Shown one piece after another: positions 1 to 12,223 of a stretch of DNA of 64,000 nucleotides. The stretch is from the NCBI GenBank assembly GCA_020226215.1, contig CM035234.1:17016713-17080712 (forward strand), written 5' to 3'. Source of the stretch: Sindora glabra. Lineage: Eukaryota; Streptophyta; Magnoliopsida; Fabales; Fabaceae. Below the pieces are notes generated by a model that saw only the letters and a program-made list of their open reading frames with translations, searched no databases and had not been told where the DNA came from. How positions within the stretch are numbered: position 1 is the stretch's first letter; each line of letters starts with the position of its first letter. The position numbers and the translations under genes were made by a program.

Positions 1-2480
1 GAGAAGCACATAGTAGAAGAATTATCACAATAAAAAATTGTAAAGATCATGATATAGAATTAACTAATTGCATGCCAGATATCAACTTCCTCAACTAGAT
101 AGCCTGACAAGTGGCCTCATAATATGCGATAAACTTTGCTTCCATTGTTGAGGTAGCTGTGAGTGTCTGTTTAACACTTTTCTATAAAACGGCTCCTCCA
201 AACATCATAAAGATGTATCTAAATGTTGACTTATGATCATCTTAAAGATACCTCATTACTTTCTTAGCTGCTTTATAATGATCCATCATAGGGTCACTCA
301 AGTATCTTCTAAGCACACTAATAGCAAAAGCGAAGTCTGGACGAATGCAGACCTATGCATACATAAGACTATCAATAGTAGAAGTGTAAGGAATCTTGTC
401 AATTTTAACCCTTTCAATATCAATTTGAAGGCATTGTGATTGAGATAATGTATCGCCTTTCTGAATAGGCGTTGGAATGGATGCATAGGTATCTATTTTA
501 AATCCTTTAATCACCTGTTTAATGCAATTAGCTTGATACAAACCTAAAATACCATAAGTTCTATCATAATGGATCTGAATTCTAAGAACAAAGAATGCTT
601 TGCTAAGATCATTCATATTAAAATGGCATGATAATATGTGTTTTGACTCATCTAGAAAAAGATCGAGTTACTAACTAGAAAAACGTCATCAATATAAAGT
701 ACTAAGATGACAAAATTACCCCCATTAAATTTATCAAAATTCTTACAAGTACACAATATAGTTATTTAGTATTGCAAGTCTCTAAACCCTTTGAGATTAT
801 TTAAACTCAATAGCTAGCTGATCAGGTTCTTCAATATGAGGATCTTTATTTATTTGAACTGGACTGTTAACATTATTTCCTCTAATGGTGAGGGAATCAG
901 AACAGATATAGGCAGAATGGTGGCCTTATCACATAGATTGATAGCCCTAGGTACCGAACTCCCACTATCCAAGTCATCTTCAAAATAGAATGTTTGATCA
1001 AACTCGATTATCTTGGTACTATGAATGGGATAATAAAATCTACAACCTCTTGATCCAATTCAATACCTAATGAAGAACCCACTGATTGTTCTAGAGTCTA
1101 ATTTCTTCAACTAGGGATTATATGATCTCATCTCTACTTTACAACTCCACACTTAAAAGTTTTAAAAAATATGAGAAATCTAAGTCTAATAACATACTTT
1201 TGTTTTACCAATTTTTCTAATCTCTCTCTAGAAAAATGGCCTAAAATTGATCCCATAAAATGGAAGAATTCTAAGTCATTCTAGGTTGTTTATGCCTAAT
1301 TATAACATTGATGGGAATATCATAAGATACAATAGGATAATCTTTCAAATTCAAATGATATGGATCATTTTGTAAGGTGGCATACCAAAAATAGAAAAAT
1401 CATAATAAATTTTCTTTGTCAAAAGGAATAACTACAATTATTTAAAATAGAACTAGAAATCAAATTTCTTCTTAAAAAAAGTACTTAAATGACATAATTC
1501 AAATTAAAAGTGTCTAGAAGATAAACATAAAGAAAGAAAATGATCCTATGTATTTAATTTTATCCCTACTTCTTGCTACTCCGAATACAGTCTCTCCCGT
1601 CTCACTTGGGATCCACCTGTTTCTAAGCCCCTTCTTGCTCACACTTGTTTTTTAGCTTATAACATTAGGACTTTTTGTGTCCAAGGATCTTGCAATAATT
1701 GCACTTACCCTTAAATTTCTTTTGTTATCCCTTGTCCTTATCACCACTTTTCTTGAACTCAAGCTTTCTAGATATCTATGTCCCTAATTTCTTTCCTCTT
1801 TTATTATTTCCACTTGACCTATTATTGGAGTCCTGAGATAAGCAGTTGATGGAATATGGCTGTGGATTACTTTTCATAATCTCCTCGTCTTGAGTTATTA
1901 TAGAAATCATTTGGTCTATTGTCCACTCTCCCTCTTGTGAATTATAGGAAGTTCTTAGGTAGTTATATTCAGCTGGCAATGACTGAAGGACTCTGTAAAC
2001 TAAAGTACTCTCTCCTATATTAACACCGTATGATCTCAGCCTATTGTAGTAATGAATCATTGTCATGATGTGCTCTCTGACACCTGAAACTCCATCATAA
2101 TGAGTGTTATCAAGCATAGAGAGGTAGTAGACTTTTTGAGTCTTGTTAAGCTTTTTGAATTTTTACCAACAGCTTTCATGTACTCCACGGCAGTGTCCTT
2201 ATCTAGGATACTCTCTCTAATTCTCTTTTTAATTATGAACTTAATCACTGCCAAATAAATCGAATTTAACTCATATCATTGTTTGTAATAGGTCTTATTT
2301 GCAACACTAAACTCAGGTAAGAGATTAACTAACTTCGGTTCTCTAAGAGTCAAATCCTCCTTAGAGATTGTTAGGTACATGTTCAAAAACTCTCTCCATT
2401 CATCATAGTTTGTTCCATTAAGAGTCCTTACCACAGATAGTTGTTGAAAGACGGAGACTGATGCAACAAAATTGAAAAGT
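1..2480 (-). pseudogene. Decayed copia gag-pol polyprotein
   Basis: Several short frames carry copia signatures. A gag segment (2117-1776) contains the GVSGVREHIM and LRSYGVNIGESTLVY stretches typical of UBN2-type gag. About 1715-1655 encodes a CX2CX4HX4C zinc knuckle (CNYCKILGHKKS) with a stop codon just before the last Cys. The RT active-site motif YIDD is encoded at about 697-686 inside a frame reading LVLYIDDVFLVSNS. A further RT block (616-353) reads FVLRIQIHYDRTYGILGL. The first 250 bases hold RNase H remnants. The integrase core is largely missing or unrecognisable between about 1100 and 1580. There are many stops and frameshifts. Confidence 0.8.
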
Positions 2481-3634
2481 TATTAATTATGCGTGCACAA
2501 TATAATTATAATACATGATTCTCAATTAAACAAATTAATTAAAAAATTATATAATAAAGTGGTATCAAAATTACATGTACCATATGATTTGACTTGTACA
2601 AGAGTTTACATAAAAATGTAATTAATATAGCCATACCAATAGAGTTATTGAAAACATTATAAATGTTACATGTATATTCAAAGGAGTCTAAAACCTTAAA
2701 ATTACATTAACAATGTCACACCGATAGGGTGTATCCATCATCAATGCAATATATTCTTAGATATCCTAGAAGGACAATATTTTATGTAAAACAGTCTTAT
2801 AATATCCCTTATCTATCACTAGTGTGAATTAAATAATTTTGTGTATTCATATATGTATAAAATTACATAATTAAGGGCTTAAAATTTATCTAATATAGTT
2901 ATGCTCACAACCAGAGAAAATAACTTCTCACTAAGCTCAGAAAAATAAAAAAATATTCATGAATTTTATAGGCTAAAATTTCATAAATAAAATGTATTTT
3001 CATACAGTATAAATCTTGCAAATCTTAAAATAAATATTTATTGGTCACAAAAAAATTTTGAAAAAATCACATAGAAAATTAAATTTTATACGATTGGGCA
3101 AAAATTCAAGCCCCAAAGGTCTTGTGCGTGGACTCGCATCCGCTGACATTGCCTATTTGTTTCTTCTTGAGACCACCAATGGCACAACTCTCAAGAAGCC
3201 CTTACGTCCACTCCGTGCAGGAATCAAATCCGATTCAATTCGAATTTTGATTTCTCAATTCTAGTGCATACTGTTATATATATATATATATAAAAGTTAA
3301 AACACAACCTTCATTTTTTTATAAATTACATGAACACAAAAATCATACATTAATGAAAAAGAAAATCAAAACCAATAAACATAAAGATCCCTCGCATAAA
3401 TTCCAAATAAGATGCTAGAAGTATGTGCATATATGTAGAACGGTAAATAAGTAATAGCATGATGTTCTACATATTCATACAAACAGAATTCATAATTTAA
3501 TTGATTCAAATTTTCTTAAAATCAAAATTCCCAATTTCAAGGGTTCAATATACTGAAAAAAATTTTAGGAATTTTATAAATTTGCCAAGATAATTAAAAT
3601 TACTCATAATTAAATTATTCATACTATTAACATA

Positions 3635-3645
3635 CTTTGATACCA
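3635..3645 (-). other. Primer-binding site (initiator tRNA-Met type)
   Basis: The minus strand reads TGGTATCAAAG two bases inside the LTR edge, which matches the usual copia PBS complementary to the 3' end of initiator tRNA-Met (TGGTATCAGAGC). Confidence 0.75.
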
Positions 3646-3647
3646 AT

Positions 3648-4218
3648 TGTTGGAAGTATGAATTAAAATCCTAAAATATATAATTGATTATATAATAAAT
3701 TATAAGTATATTTGAAGCATAATTTGATGAGGCTATAACTGATATGAATGATGATGATGATAAGTAGAATTATAACCTATTTCGTCCCTTAGGTTACCCA
3801 GATAGAGAGAAAAGGGATAAAGAATTTTAAGAGTGGGAATCCTTATTATACAACCTACAAAATAGTAACCCTGATCTCTCTATTTAAGGAAACTACTGAT
3901 CACTAAAAAGTTGTAGATTGAAACCTCTACCCATATTAACTTATGCATGATCCAACCTATCACAGATCATACACATCAAATCAGGGCCCGATCTATTATA
4001 TGCTTAATGTTAAAATATAAAATTAATTACTTAAATAAATATTTTAATAATTAATTAATACTAATCCATATAATATTTCTAATAATATTAATTATTTTAT
4101 TTTAAATATAACAAACATTGGGTGATATTTCAATAATTAATTAATGCTAATCCATATAATACTTCTAATAATATTAATTATTTTATTTTAAATATAACAA
4201 ACATTGGGTGCCATTACA
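3648..4218 (-). repeat. 5' LTR of the minus-strand copia element
   Basis: The inner edge is set by the PBS: on the minus strand the LTR ends CCAACA, then AT, then TGGTATCAAAG. The outer edge at 4218 is inferred from the first suitable TG (minus strand) beyond a duplicated block, giving TG...CA ends and about 571 bp. The partner LTR is outside the window, so the outer edge and the target duplication cannot be checked. The outer third holds an 86-bp tandem duplication. Confidence 0.6.
4046..4217. repeat. 86-bp tandem duplication in the LTR
   Basis: Positions 4046-4131 and 4132-4217 are near-identical copies offset by exactly 86 bases (both contain acaaacattgggtg, at 4111 and 4197). Only a few substitutions separate them until their last ten or so bases. 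The block lies in what would be the U3 end of the LTR. Confidence 0.85.
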
Positions 4219-5994
4219 TTATCGTGGTTGCAAGCAATTTCTCTTCAAATCTGCTAATGAGAGCTATTGTCATGGTTGTTAAGATAATATGATTCATGTT
4301 GTGACATCCTTAGTTCAATAGGAATTAATACCCATTGTAGGTTTGAATTGTTTCTTTATCAAGAATCATGCAAATTTTAGGTTTGACACATTTGCAAAAA
4401 TTGTAATTACAAAAAATGCAAATAATTATAGTTACAAGCACAAAATTATAGTTGCAAAGGTCCACACAATTATGATATTGCAGTGGCAAACCATAATCTA
4501 AAATCATGTCTCAGTGTATGTAGTTATGTATTCATGCCTTGAAGATGAGTACAACAAGGGCATATATCCCATTTACTACTCCCAATTGCTGTAATATTCG
4601 TTGCTAAATAATCTGCCATTTAAAACTATGCAGGGAAAAAAATTTAAGTGTTGTGTTTCCTTCAACTTTAAAATCATTTTCCACCTAAAATTCATTTTCT
4701 CCCTACTAAACTTGCAAGCAAATCACTTTCCAAATGACTAATTAGAAAACTCAGCTATATATTTACTGATTAATGGCATAATATTCATGCAACAAATCAA
4801 ATTCTTCCCCATTTGGCTTGCAAGCTCTGATCTCTAGAGGGTAATTTCAACAATTTTAGGTTATATTTTGCAATAAAAACTAAATATCCCACAAACCAAT
4901 TAATCAGCATCAAAATTGGCTAGCACAAAAAGGTCCAACCAATTATGGATCTAAACAAGATCTCTATGACTTTCCTTGATTTGATTACGAGTTCAAATTC
5001 CTCTTCACACTAATCATTCCACTTGAAGCTTGGCAAAGTGATTGCCTGATACCTATAAGTTAGTTAGGTTGCTACTTTTAAGAATGAATTAAGCTCAATA
5101 ATAACCCTTGGGTGAGTTAGCATCAATATACCACTAATGCCTTGTGTGATAGGATTGGAGGAACCTCTTCATATTGCCATTTTCTTACCTTTCATCCATA
5201 TTTAGGGTCCATTTATTTTTCAAAAAATATTTTTCATAAAAAATTTCATTTCCTTACTTATAAATGAAAAAGTAGCATATATCTTTACATCTTGTAATTT
5301 AAAAAAAAATTAATATCTAAAGCATTGTTGAATTAGAAGGTGTCACGTAAACATCATAACATTGTATTTCTAGTCTAGTTATACTTAGGGATTTTTTTCT
5401 CATATGAGAAGTTCCACTTACAAATGATTAATGGAAGTTTATTTATAGATATTCGTCACTAACTAAAACTTAAAATATTCAATCTCTAATGATACAAGTT
5501 AACTCAATTTACTCACATTTCTTTTATAACGCACTTTCACCAATTATTTCTTTTCGAAAAAGGGTGCATGACATAAAGTTTTCTAAATTTTTTGTTTAGA
5601 TTAACTATTTTCAATACAAAATCATATTAGTGATAAAAAATAACTTTCTCTTTGCAAAAAAATTATCTTTTATTATACTTTTTATATTTAACATTGAATA
5701 TATCAATTATTTTTCACCATCTTGATTTTATATAACAATGTTTGTACAAAAGATTTTTCTACCAAAAAAAGCTTTAATAAAATTATCTAATATAGTAAAG
5801 ATTAGTTAATGACCACACAAAATTATGTGCTGAGTTTTGTCTGATTACAAAAAAGGGAAAAATAACAAAAATATGTATTCCATCTCCGTATTTGTAATAT
5901 GATCCTATACATACCACTTTTCTTTTAATTATGTCTATTTTAATGGGTCATGCTTATATATAGATTAGATATAGAATTACATACAAGTTACAAT
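4219..5994. other. Intergenic, no gene seen
   Basis: AT-rich sequence with no credible coding frame and no recognised family. The piece from about 5205 (agggtccatttatttttc) looks like a MITE end, but I could not find a matching inverted end. Confidence 0.5.
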
Positions 5995-5997
5995 TTA

Positions 5998-6701
5998 GGC
6001 TTCGTTTCATGCAACAAATAAGTTAATTTATAACTTATTAACTTGATTAATAAACTATAAGTTAGTCTTTGAAGTTGTTTCTCGCATTAGCTTATAAATT
6101 ATTTTGAGTAGCTTATAAGATCTGATTTAATAAGTTACCTAAAGTAACTTCTAACTTATAAGCTATTACTTTTTCAAATTCTTTTCAAATTTATCCTTAT
6201 TCTTTTTATTAATTTACATCTCATACTCTTTGTAATATAAATCTAAATAATTTTTAGAAAATATAATTAATTTAATTTTAACATAATTATATTCTAATTT
6301 TAAATTATAAATATATAAAAATATATATAAATAAATAATAATATAAAATATAATTAATTATATTTTAAGTAATTATAATTTTATAGTAAATAATAAAATA
6401 AAAATTATATAAGTAAATAAATATATAAGTTTATAAAATATAATTAATTAAATATTAAATATTATATTTTTATTTTAAACTTTCAATTATGTTAATATAA
6501 TTCAATTATATATCTATTTTTATTAATATATCATTTTATAATTTCAGCTAGTTTAATAACTAATTTTATAAAATATTTTAACTAGCTTATTAGCTATCAG
6601 TTATTAGTTATAAATTATCAGTTATCAGTTATAAACTATCAATTATCAAGTAACTTATTAACTATCAGCTAACTTATCAATTATTTGTGCGAAAAGGAGT
6701 C
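5998..6701. mobile_element. Tourist/Harbinger-like MITE
   Basis: The left end reads GGCTTCGTTTCATGCAACAA and the reverse complement of the right end reads GACTCCTTTTCGCACAAATA; they align as imperfect terminal inverted repeats. The element is flanked by TTA at 5995-5997 and 6702-6704, the target duplication of PIF/Harbinger elements. Both subterminal regions carry many short AAGTTAT/ATAACTT motifs. The 704-bp interior is AT-rich and non-coding. Family assignment rests on the TIR and the 3-bp duplication only. Confidence 0.65.
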
Positions 6702-6704
6702 TTA

Positions 6705-9700
6705 ACTTTTGTGAAGATATAATTTTAGCTTTCTACACTTTTCTACCAAACTTGATTTGCTCGTTATCCTAAATTGACCAAAATTCCAATGCCAAACTTG
6801 ATTTATCCATAATCTTAAATCGATTAAAATTCTAATGCCAAACTTCCTCAATCATTTATCTATTATCTCCTAATTTCCAAAGCGCAATCATAACATTTAA
6901 TTCTTCATTTATAACAACACTAATTATTATATCTCTCAAATTCTATAATTAATGCTAATAATCCTTGATATTTATTTGGCTAAACATATCTTTCAATCTT
7001 TAATAGATTGTATTTATATCAATTTCGTTCTATAGAGAATATAAATATCATTTTAATTTTTGATTGATGATTTTGTGTAATATTTTAATTCTATTGTCAA
7101 AATAATTGTTAAAAAATCCAGAGTTAATAATTTTATATTGTTATTTTTATTTTACTTTTTTAACTTTCTCTGTTATACTATCTTTACGCTCCCTAATGAT
7201 AGTTTATAAATAGTTTACTATTATTTTTCCTTTTCTTTCTATTAAAAAAATTACAATTTTTGCAAAATTTTTATCAAACTGAAGGAATTTTAAAGGTATC
7301 AGTTTGAAACCAAAAATATAAGAAAAATTGTAAATTGAGGCGGTGTAAGTTAATTCATTGGTTCTAAATTTGAAAAAATTATTTTCTTTTTTATTTTTCT
7401 AATTTAGAATCAATGGATTAGCATACTCCAATAATTTACAATTTTTTTGCAGCTTTTTCTGATTTTGGTAAAGAAACAGGGTCCTCTTACATTTTAGTTT
7501 CAGCTTTTTGTCTTTCAGATTTCTTTAATTTTATAAAAACATGACAAAAAATTGCAAATTTCCTTTTTAAGAGAGAAAGCGAACAATAATACTAAACCTT
7601 CTATAATAGAGGAAGTCAAAAGGATAAACCAAGAATAATAATATCAAATTACTAATTCCATTTTTCTTAACATTTATTTTCAAGGAGAAAATAAAATATT
7701 ATATAAAATTATTTGTGAGGGATTAAAATGATGCTCACATTCTCTAAAAGACGGAATTGATACAAATGCAATTTATTAGGAATTGAAAGAGATGTCTATT
7801 CTATTTGCATTTATAATTATCTTTCCCTCCCTATACTAACAATATTATGATAAAAGGTGAAAAAAAAAAGCATGTATTGGCGGTTATTAGGAAGAACTTT
7901 TTTAATTTTCATTTATTTTAATATTTTGAGGAAGAAGATGAAAAAATAATTATAATAAAAATAAAAATTCAAATTTATTAATCATAATTACAAAATCATT
8001 TGGGGATTCAAAAGTGATTTGCAAACTAAAAAAAAATAGAGAATGAATCCAATTCCTGTAACGTACATCTGATATAAAATTTACCCTTCAAATTATATAT
8101 CATATGTCTGAAATTCACTTACCTAGGGTTTTAATCATTGATACTTTTAATGCTTTGTGTTCTTAGATTATTCTTTGTCTAAAATTAAATAAAAAAATAA
8201 GATTAGAATTCTATTTTAATTTTCTAAATATTTAATTTGTATCAATTTAATTTTTGAAGTAAGATTTATACTGATTCAATCCTAATTAAATGGAGCAATT
8301 AAAAGGTCCAACGTAGGGTCACAAGATATGTGTGATTTATTTATACTTTGCAGGAGCCCAGTCGCTTTAATATTTGTATTCAATCAATATATCTCGACAC
8401 ATTGCTACCAAGATGCAATAACTACAATCATATGCTGTTTAATGTTACAACTCCTGGACTGATTGGAAGATGAACGTGGATGAACTTTTCTTCCCATCAT
8501 CAATGAGCATGTAGAGTTACCAAATTAGTGATTTGACAAGCTTTTACAAGTGTTTTACAATATGTCTTACAGGGTAGAAAGTGCTACAATAATAATAGTA
8601 ATATATTTAGTAGAGAAAAATGCAAATTATATCTATCAATTATGGATGGTTGGATTTTATTTTCCACAAATTTAGTAAATTATTCTCTGAAATTATACAA
8701 AATTTAGATTCTTCCCCACTGTAGCTAAATAAATAGAAAATATTAGAAAAAAATTATAAATTATTCCACTAACTATGAAATGATTGCATTTTGTTTTTAC
8801 TAACTTTGAAAACTTGCAAATTAAATTTTTAATTATATAAAACTTATAATTAACATCCATCATCTACTTAATTAACCTTTTTATTAAATTACATATTTTT
8901 TAAAGGATTTTTAAGCATGAATCATAATATTATTATATGTTGCATTATCACATCATTTTTTAACATAATTTTTATGTTATATAATTAATAAAAATTAAAT
9001 TAAATATATAAAATATTAATTAAACATTTGAAAATGAGTGGTGAAATTATATGCAAAAAATGATGTAATAAATTAACACACAATAATATTGTAATTTATA
9101 TTCATTATTGCTACTTAATATTGATCATGAGTATCTAAATTTTTTTCTTTAAATTCATCACTCATTTTATGGAATATGAATTGAAGATATTAATTGAAGA
9201 AAGAAAGTAAATACAAATATTATACTACATAAAAAAGACCAAAAACTTATCATTTCCATTTTATACAATCATATTCAATTTAATTTTAATACCATAACAA
9301 TTATGGTGGTAATAAAAATAATTTTTATTTTGTCCCATAAGAATTTTTCTATAATTTTTATTTAAAATTTGATAATTATACAGTCTATGATTTTTTATTT
9401 TAATGCTTTAAAATTTATAATTCATTATAATACTCATATTTAGATTAATATATCTATCTTTAGAAAGAAATTGTATTAGTTAGTATGTTTACTTTATTTG
9501 TTACACATATTTTTTTAAATTCATTACAATTGTAAAATTTTCATATATAATCTTTTGTCTCAGAAAAATTTTAAAAGAATAAAAAAATAAATCTAGACTT
9601 CATTTTTTATATTTATAACATTTTTAGAATGAGTTTAGCCTTTCATTTCTTTGTTTTAAGAAAATTGGTTGCAAAATATGAAGTTGGACTTCAATTTCAC

Positions 9701-11036
9701 CGATTCTTGGACAATAAAATTTTGGCCTACTAATCTATAACCCATTAAGTATTTTGAAAAAAAAAATTTTGATCCATCACTCTTTTTAATATAAGCCCAA
9801 AATGCATCATAAAATTTTATTTCTCCATGTAACAAAATCACATTACTTTGATTAAGAAATTTTCATACTGCTAATTTTGAATAATGCCAAAACTTACACT
9901 CCAAATTTTCACTCAATTGGCTATGAATTTAAAATATATTTAAAAAAATTATGTGATACAATCAAATCACCAAAATTCAAATCCAAATTATTTTAGTCTA
10001 TTGGATCATTGAGGAGGGAAAATTCATATTCAAATTCAAATTCAAACTTTGTTTCCAATATATGCTTAAATGAAATGTACTAAATTATTGGATTCCTTGT
10101 ATCTTAGTGCAACTAAAATATCAAATAAAATATATGATTACTAGCTACTATTGTTTGATTGAAAATCGAGACCAAACTTAGCACATGGGTTAAAAGAGAA
10201 AACTTGAAGAGCAAATTTTCTTGAAGATCAAGTAGCCTTTATCAATATTTTTTTTAATAAATAGGCTTCATCTCTTTGGAGGAAGACACACTAAGCAATT
10301 GTTCTACAACTTGCAAATATATTTTATGCTCTTTTAAGTGCTAAAATTCTTTTCAAATTTATTGTACCTAAACTTGCATATCCTTTTGAGTGTTTGAGTG
10401 AAAGTTATAAAATCTCCTATGAGATCATTAGAATAATATCTTTGTAATTGTGAAGTTAGAGATGGATGGAAAGAGGGATCAATTTTTTAAGAAAATCTCA
10501 ACAATTTATATTAAGCTTTGGGATTAGGCTTGAAAAATATTCTTATAAGAAGAACAAATGTGATTGATGTAAAAAAATGGAAGGTTGTGAAGATAAGTAG
10601 TTATAACTTATTTATTGCTAGTAAAAATTTCTTAAGTGATACTTGTTAGTTTAAGAAGAGAATTGTAGATCCAAATCCAAAATGCATTTTTTTTTAAACA
10701 TTAAACTTCTATAAAAAGTTTTTGATTTTTTTTCCCTTTTATGCACTCTTATATTTCTTAATCTTGCTCCTCAAACATCTTTTTTTGCATATGACATAAA
10801 ATACTTTATTTTTAACAAATAAACACTTATGGTTTTCATGCATTTACTGAAGAAATAATTTTTGTTTTTGGAATTATATATTCTAAGAATTTCTTTTTGT
10901 ACTCTCATGGCAATTATAAAATAAATCCAAAGATTTTTAATATAAAATATTCTTTGAGAAAAATTTTTAGAAGTGAATTTACTTATCTTAGTTTATAAAT
11001 TATCAATTATTCTTTGTCTTATCGAGAAGGGCAATG
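6705..11036. other. Intergenic, AT-rich
   Basis: No coding region is supported. It holds the hairpin at 7322-7449. A slightly less AT-rich stretch at about 8300-8560 has no frame long enough to call. Short open frames such as 9656-9841 on the minus strand look like chance. Confidence 0.5.
7322..7449. repeat. Long imperfect hairpin (foldback MITE core)
   Basis: The arm 7322-7380 and the reverse complement of 7392-7449 match closely (shared aaaaattgtaaatt, catTG.TTCTAAATT and GAAAAA blocks) around a loop of about 11 bases. Weaker symmetry seems to extend to about 7250 and 7560, so this may be the centre of a larger foldback-type MITE. No target duplication was established. Confidence 0.6.
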
Positions 11037-11043
11037 TTCAAAC

Positions 11044-11494
11044 TAGAGATATACACAAACCAAGCGGCCCCATAACTCAATGGGCCTAACCCAAACAAAT
11101 ATAAGATTTGAACTTTTTTTTTTTGCCTAGTAGGCCCGTTGAGTTTTTTCTATGGCACAATTATTATTCAAGTTGAGCTTAGGCCATGAAAATAAAAAAA
11201 AGATTGGCCCAACCTAACCCAATTATATTAAGTTATTTTTATAATATAATTAAGTATTAATAAAAATAATTATATTTAATTATTTTTTAATACCAAAATT
11301 AATTTGGTATGATTAAATCTCTTATATATTTAAATATCCTACTATCTTTGAAAATTTATCTTTTATTTAAAAAAAAATATTCGAGCTTTTAGGTCAAGTA
11401 AGACCAGCCAAATTTTTTGAAAATTCAATTGGCTAAGCTTGAGCTTGAATTTATGCAATTTTGCCCTATAGCCTAGCCTGTTATACATCTCCAA
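11044..11494. mobile_element. hAT-like MITE with TTCAAAC target duplication
   Basis: The 451-bp element begins TAGAGATATACACAAACC and its right end, reverse-complemented, begins TTGGAGATGTATAACAGGC; these align as inverted ends. It is flanked by TTCAAAC at 11037-11043 and again at 11495-11501. The subterminal GGCCC/GGCCTA-rich blocks (about 11070-11215 and 11430-11480) are the least AT-rich part, and the middle is AT-rich. This arrangement is common among non-autonomous plant hAT elements. No transposase is present. Confidence 0.75.
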
Positions 11495-11501
11495 TTCAAA
11501 C

Positions 11502-12040
11502 CCATTATAAACATGAAACTCAATTGCTTTGCAGGATAACATTCTCTACCTTGTTTTGTTTGTTACATTGTGGCTTTGTTTGCTTTGGTAATCGGAAGGA
11601 AGCTCAACATTTTGTTGTCAAGCTTGATAATGTTGACACCATTGGAAACCAAACTTTTAATGGTGTCCCTTCGTCCATTGCACTGTTGTCGCAGTTGGAA
11701 GCTATTGTGTAGCTGAACTCTAGTCAAGTATGACACTGTCAAAAATCATCTCATTGTTTTCATTTATGTTGCCCAATTCTACCATAGCGTTGATGTCCTC
11801 ATTGAGAAACCCTAATGCTAGGCAGAAATATATGGTGGGAGGCAGTGGCAAAGATGTGAGAACATTGAATTTTAAATCGCTTAATATCAATATAAACTTA
11901 TCATAGTTGAAGTCGATTTAATCATGACATTCAAGTGATTTTGATTAGTTCTAAAATGTGGAATTTTTGGTTCTATACGATCGGCTGAAAAAATAGATTT
12001 AATCAATTTAAATAGATTTATGTTCACCCCTATATATCCG
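11502..12040. other. Unassigned, less AT-rich block
   Basis: About 11510-11860 is visibly less AT-rich than its surroundings and contains an open stretch ending at 11712 whose C-terminal half reads KLDNVDTIGNQTFNGVPSS. The look is of a decayed gene fragment, but I do not recognise a family and the start is not supported. The rest is ordinary AT-rich DNA. Confidence 0.3.
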
Positions 12041-12047
12041 ATGAGCA

Positions 12048-12223
12048 GGGATTTGAATTGTGGTTACAGTCACAGTCGCGATCGCGTCACGATACAAACG
12101 AATGGAGAAAAATACGATCATAACGATCTAAAATTACAAAAAATCATAAATACAATCTATCCCGAAAATGCAATATTGTGGGTAATATATTGTGATCACG
12201 GACCGTTTTTTAAATCCTAACCA
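12048..12223. mobile_element. Short MITE with ATGAGCA target duplication
   Basis: A 176-bp element lies between two copies of ATGAGCA (12041-12047 and 12224-12230). The ends are GGGATTTGAATTGTGG and, reverse-complemented from the right, TGGTTAGGATTTAAAAAACG, sharing GGATTT.AA. It holds an unusually CpG-rich piece (gtcgcgatcgcgtcacg, about 12076-12092). The 7-8 bp duplication suggests hAT, but the TIR is too short to be sure. A sequence with a similar start occurs at about 51270. Confidence 0.65.

Larger units (their letters stand above)
1..4218 (-). mobile_element. Ty1/copia LTR retrotransposon, minus strand, truncated by window start
   Basis: Read on the minus strand, the element runs 5' LTR (4218-3648), primer-binding site (3645-3635), a leader of about 1.15 kb, gag (about 2480-1650), a badly eroded protease/integrase stretch, reverse transcriptase (about 900-350) and the start of RNase H (about 250-1). 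The 3' LTR would lie before position 1. The gag-before-integrase-before-RT order and the PBS complementary to initiator tRNA-Met mark it as Ty1/copia. Stops and frameshifts throughout show it is not autonomous. Its RT is similar in wording to that of the plus-strand element at 17-29 kb, so the two belong to related families. Confidence 0.85.

Noticed and set aside
11461..11712. 83-residue frame as a gene
   Set aside because: It begins inside the hAT-like MITE and I could not recognise any family; noted only as a possible fragment.
12020..12220. 66-residue frame
   Set aside because: Almost entirely inside the 176-bp MITE.
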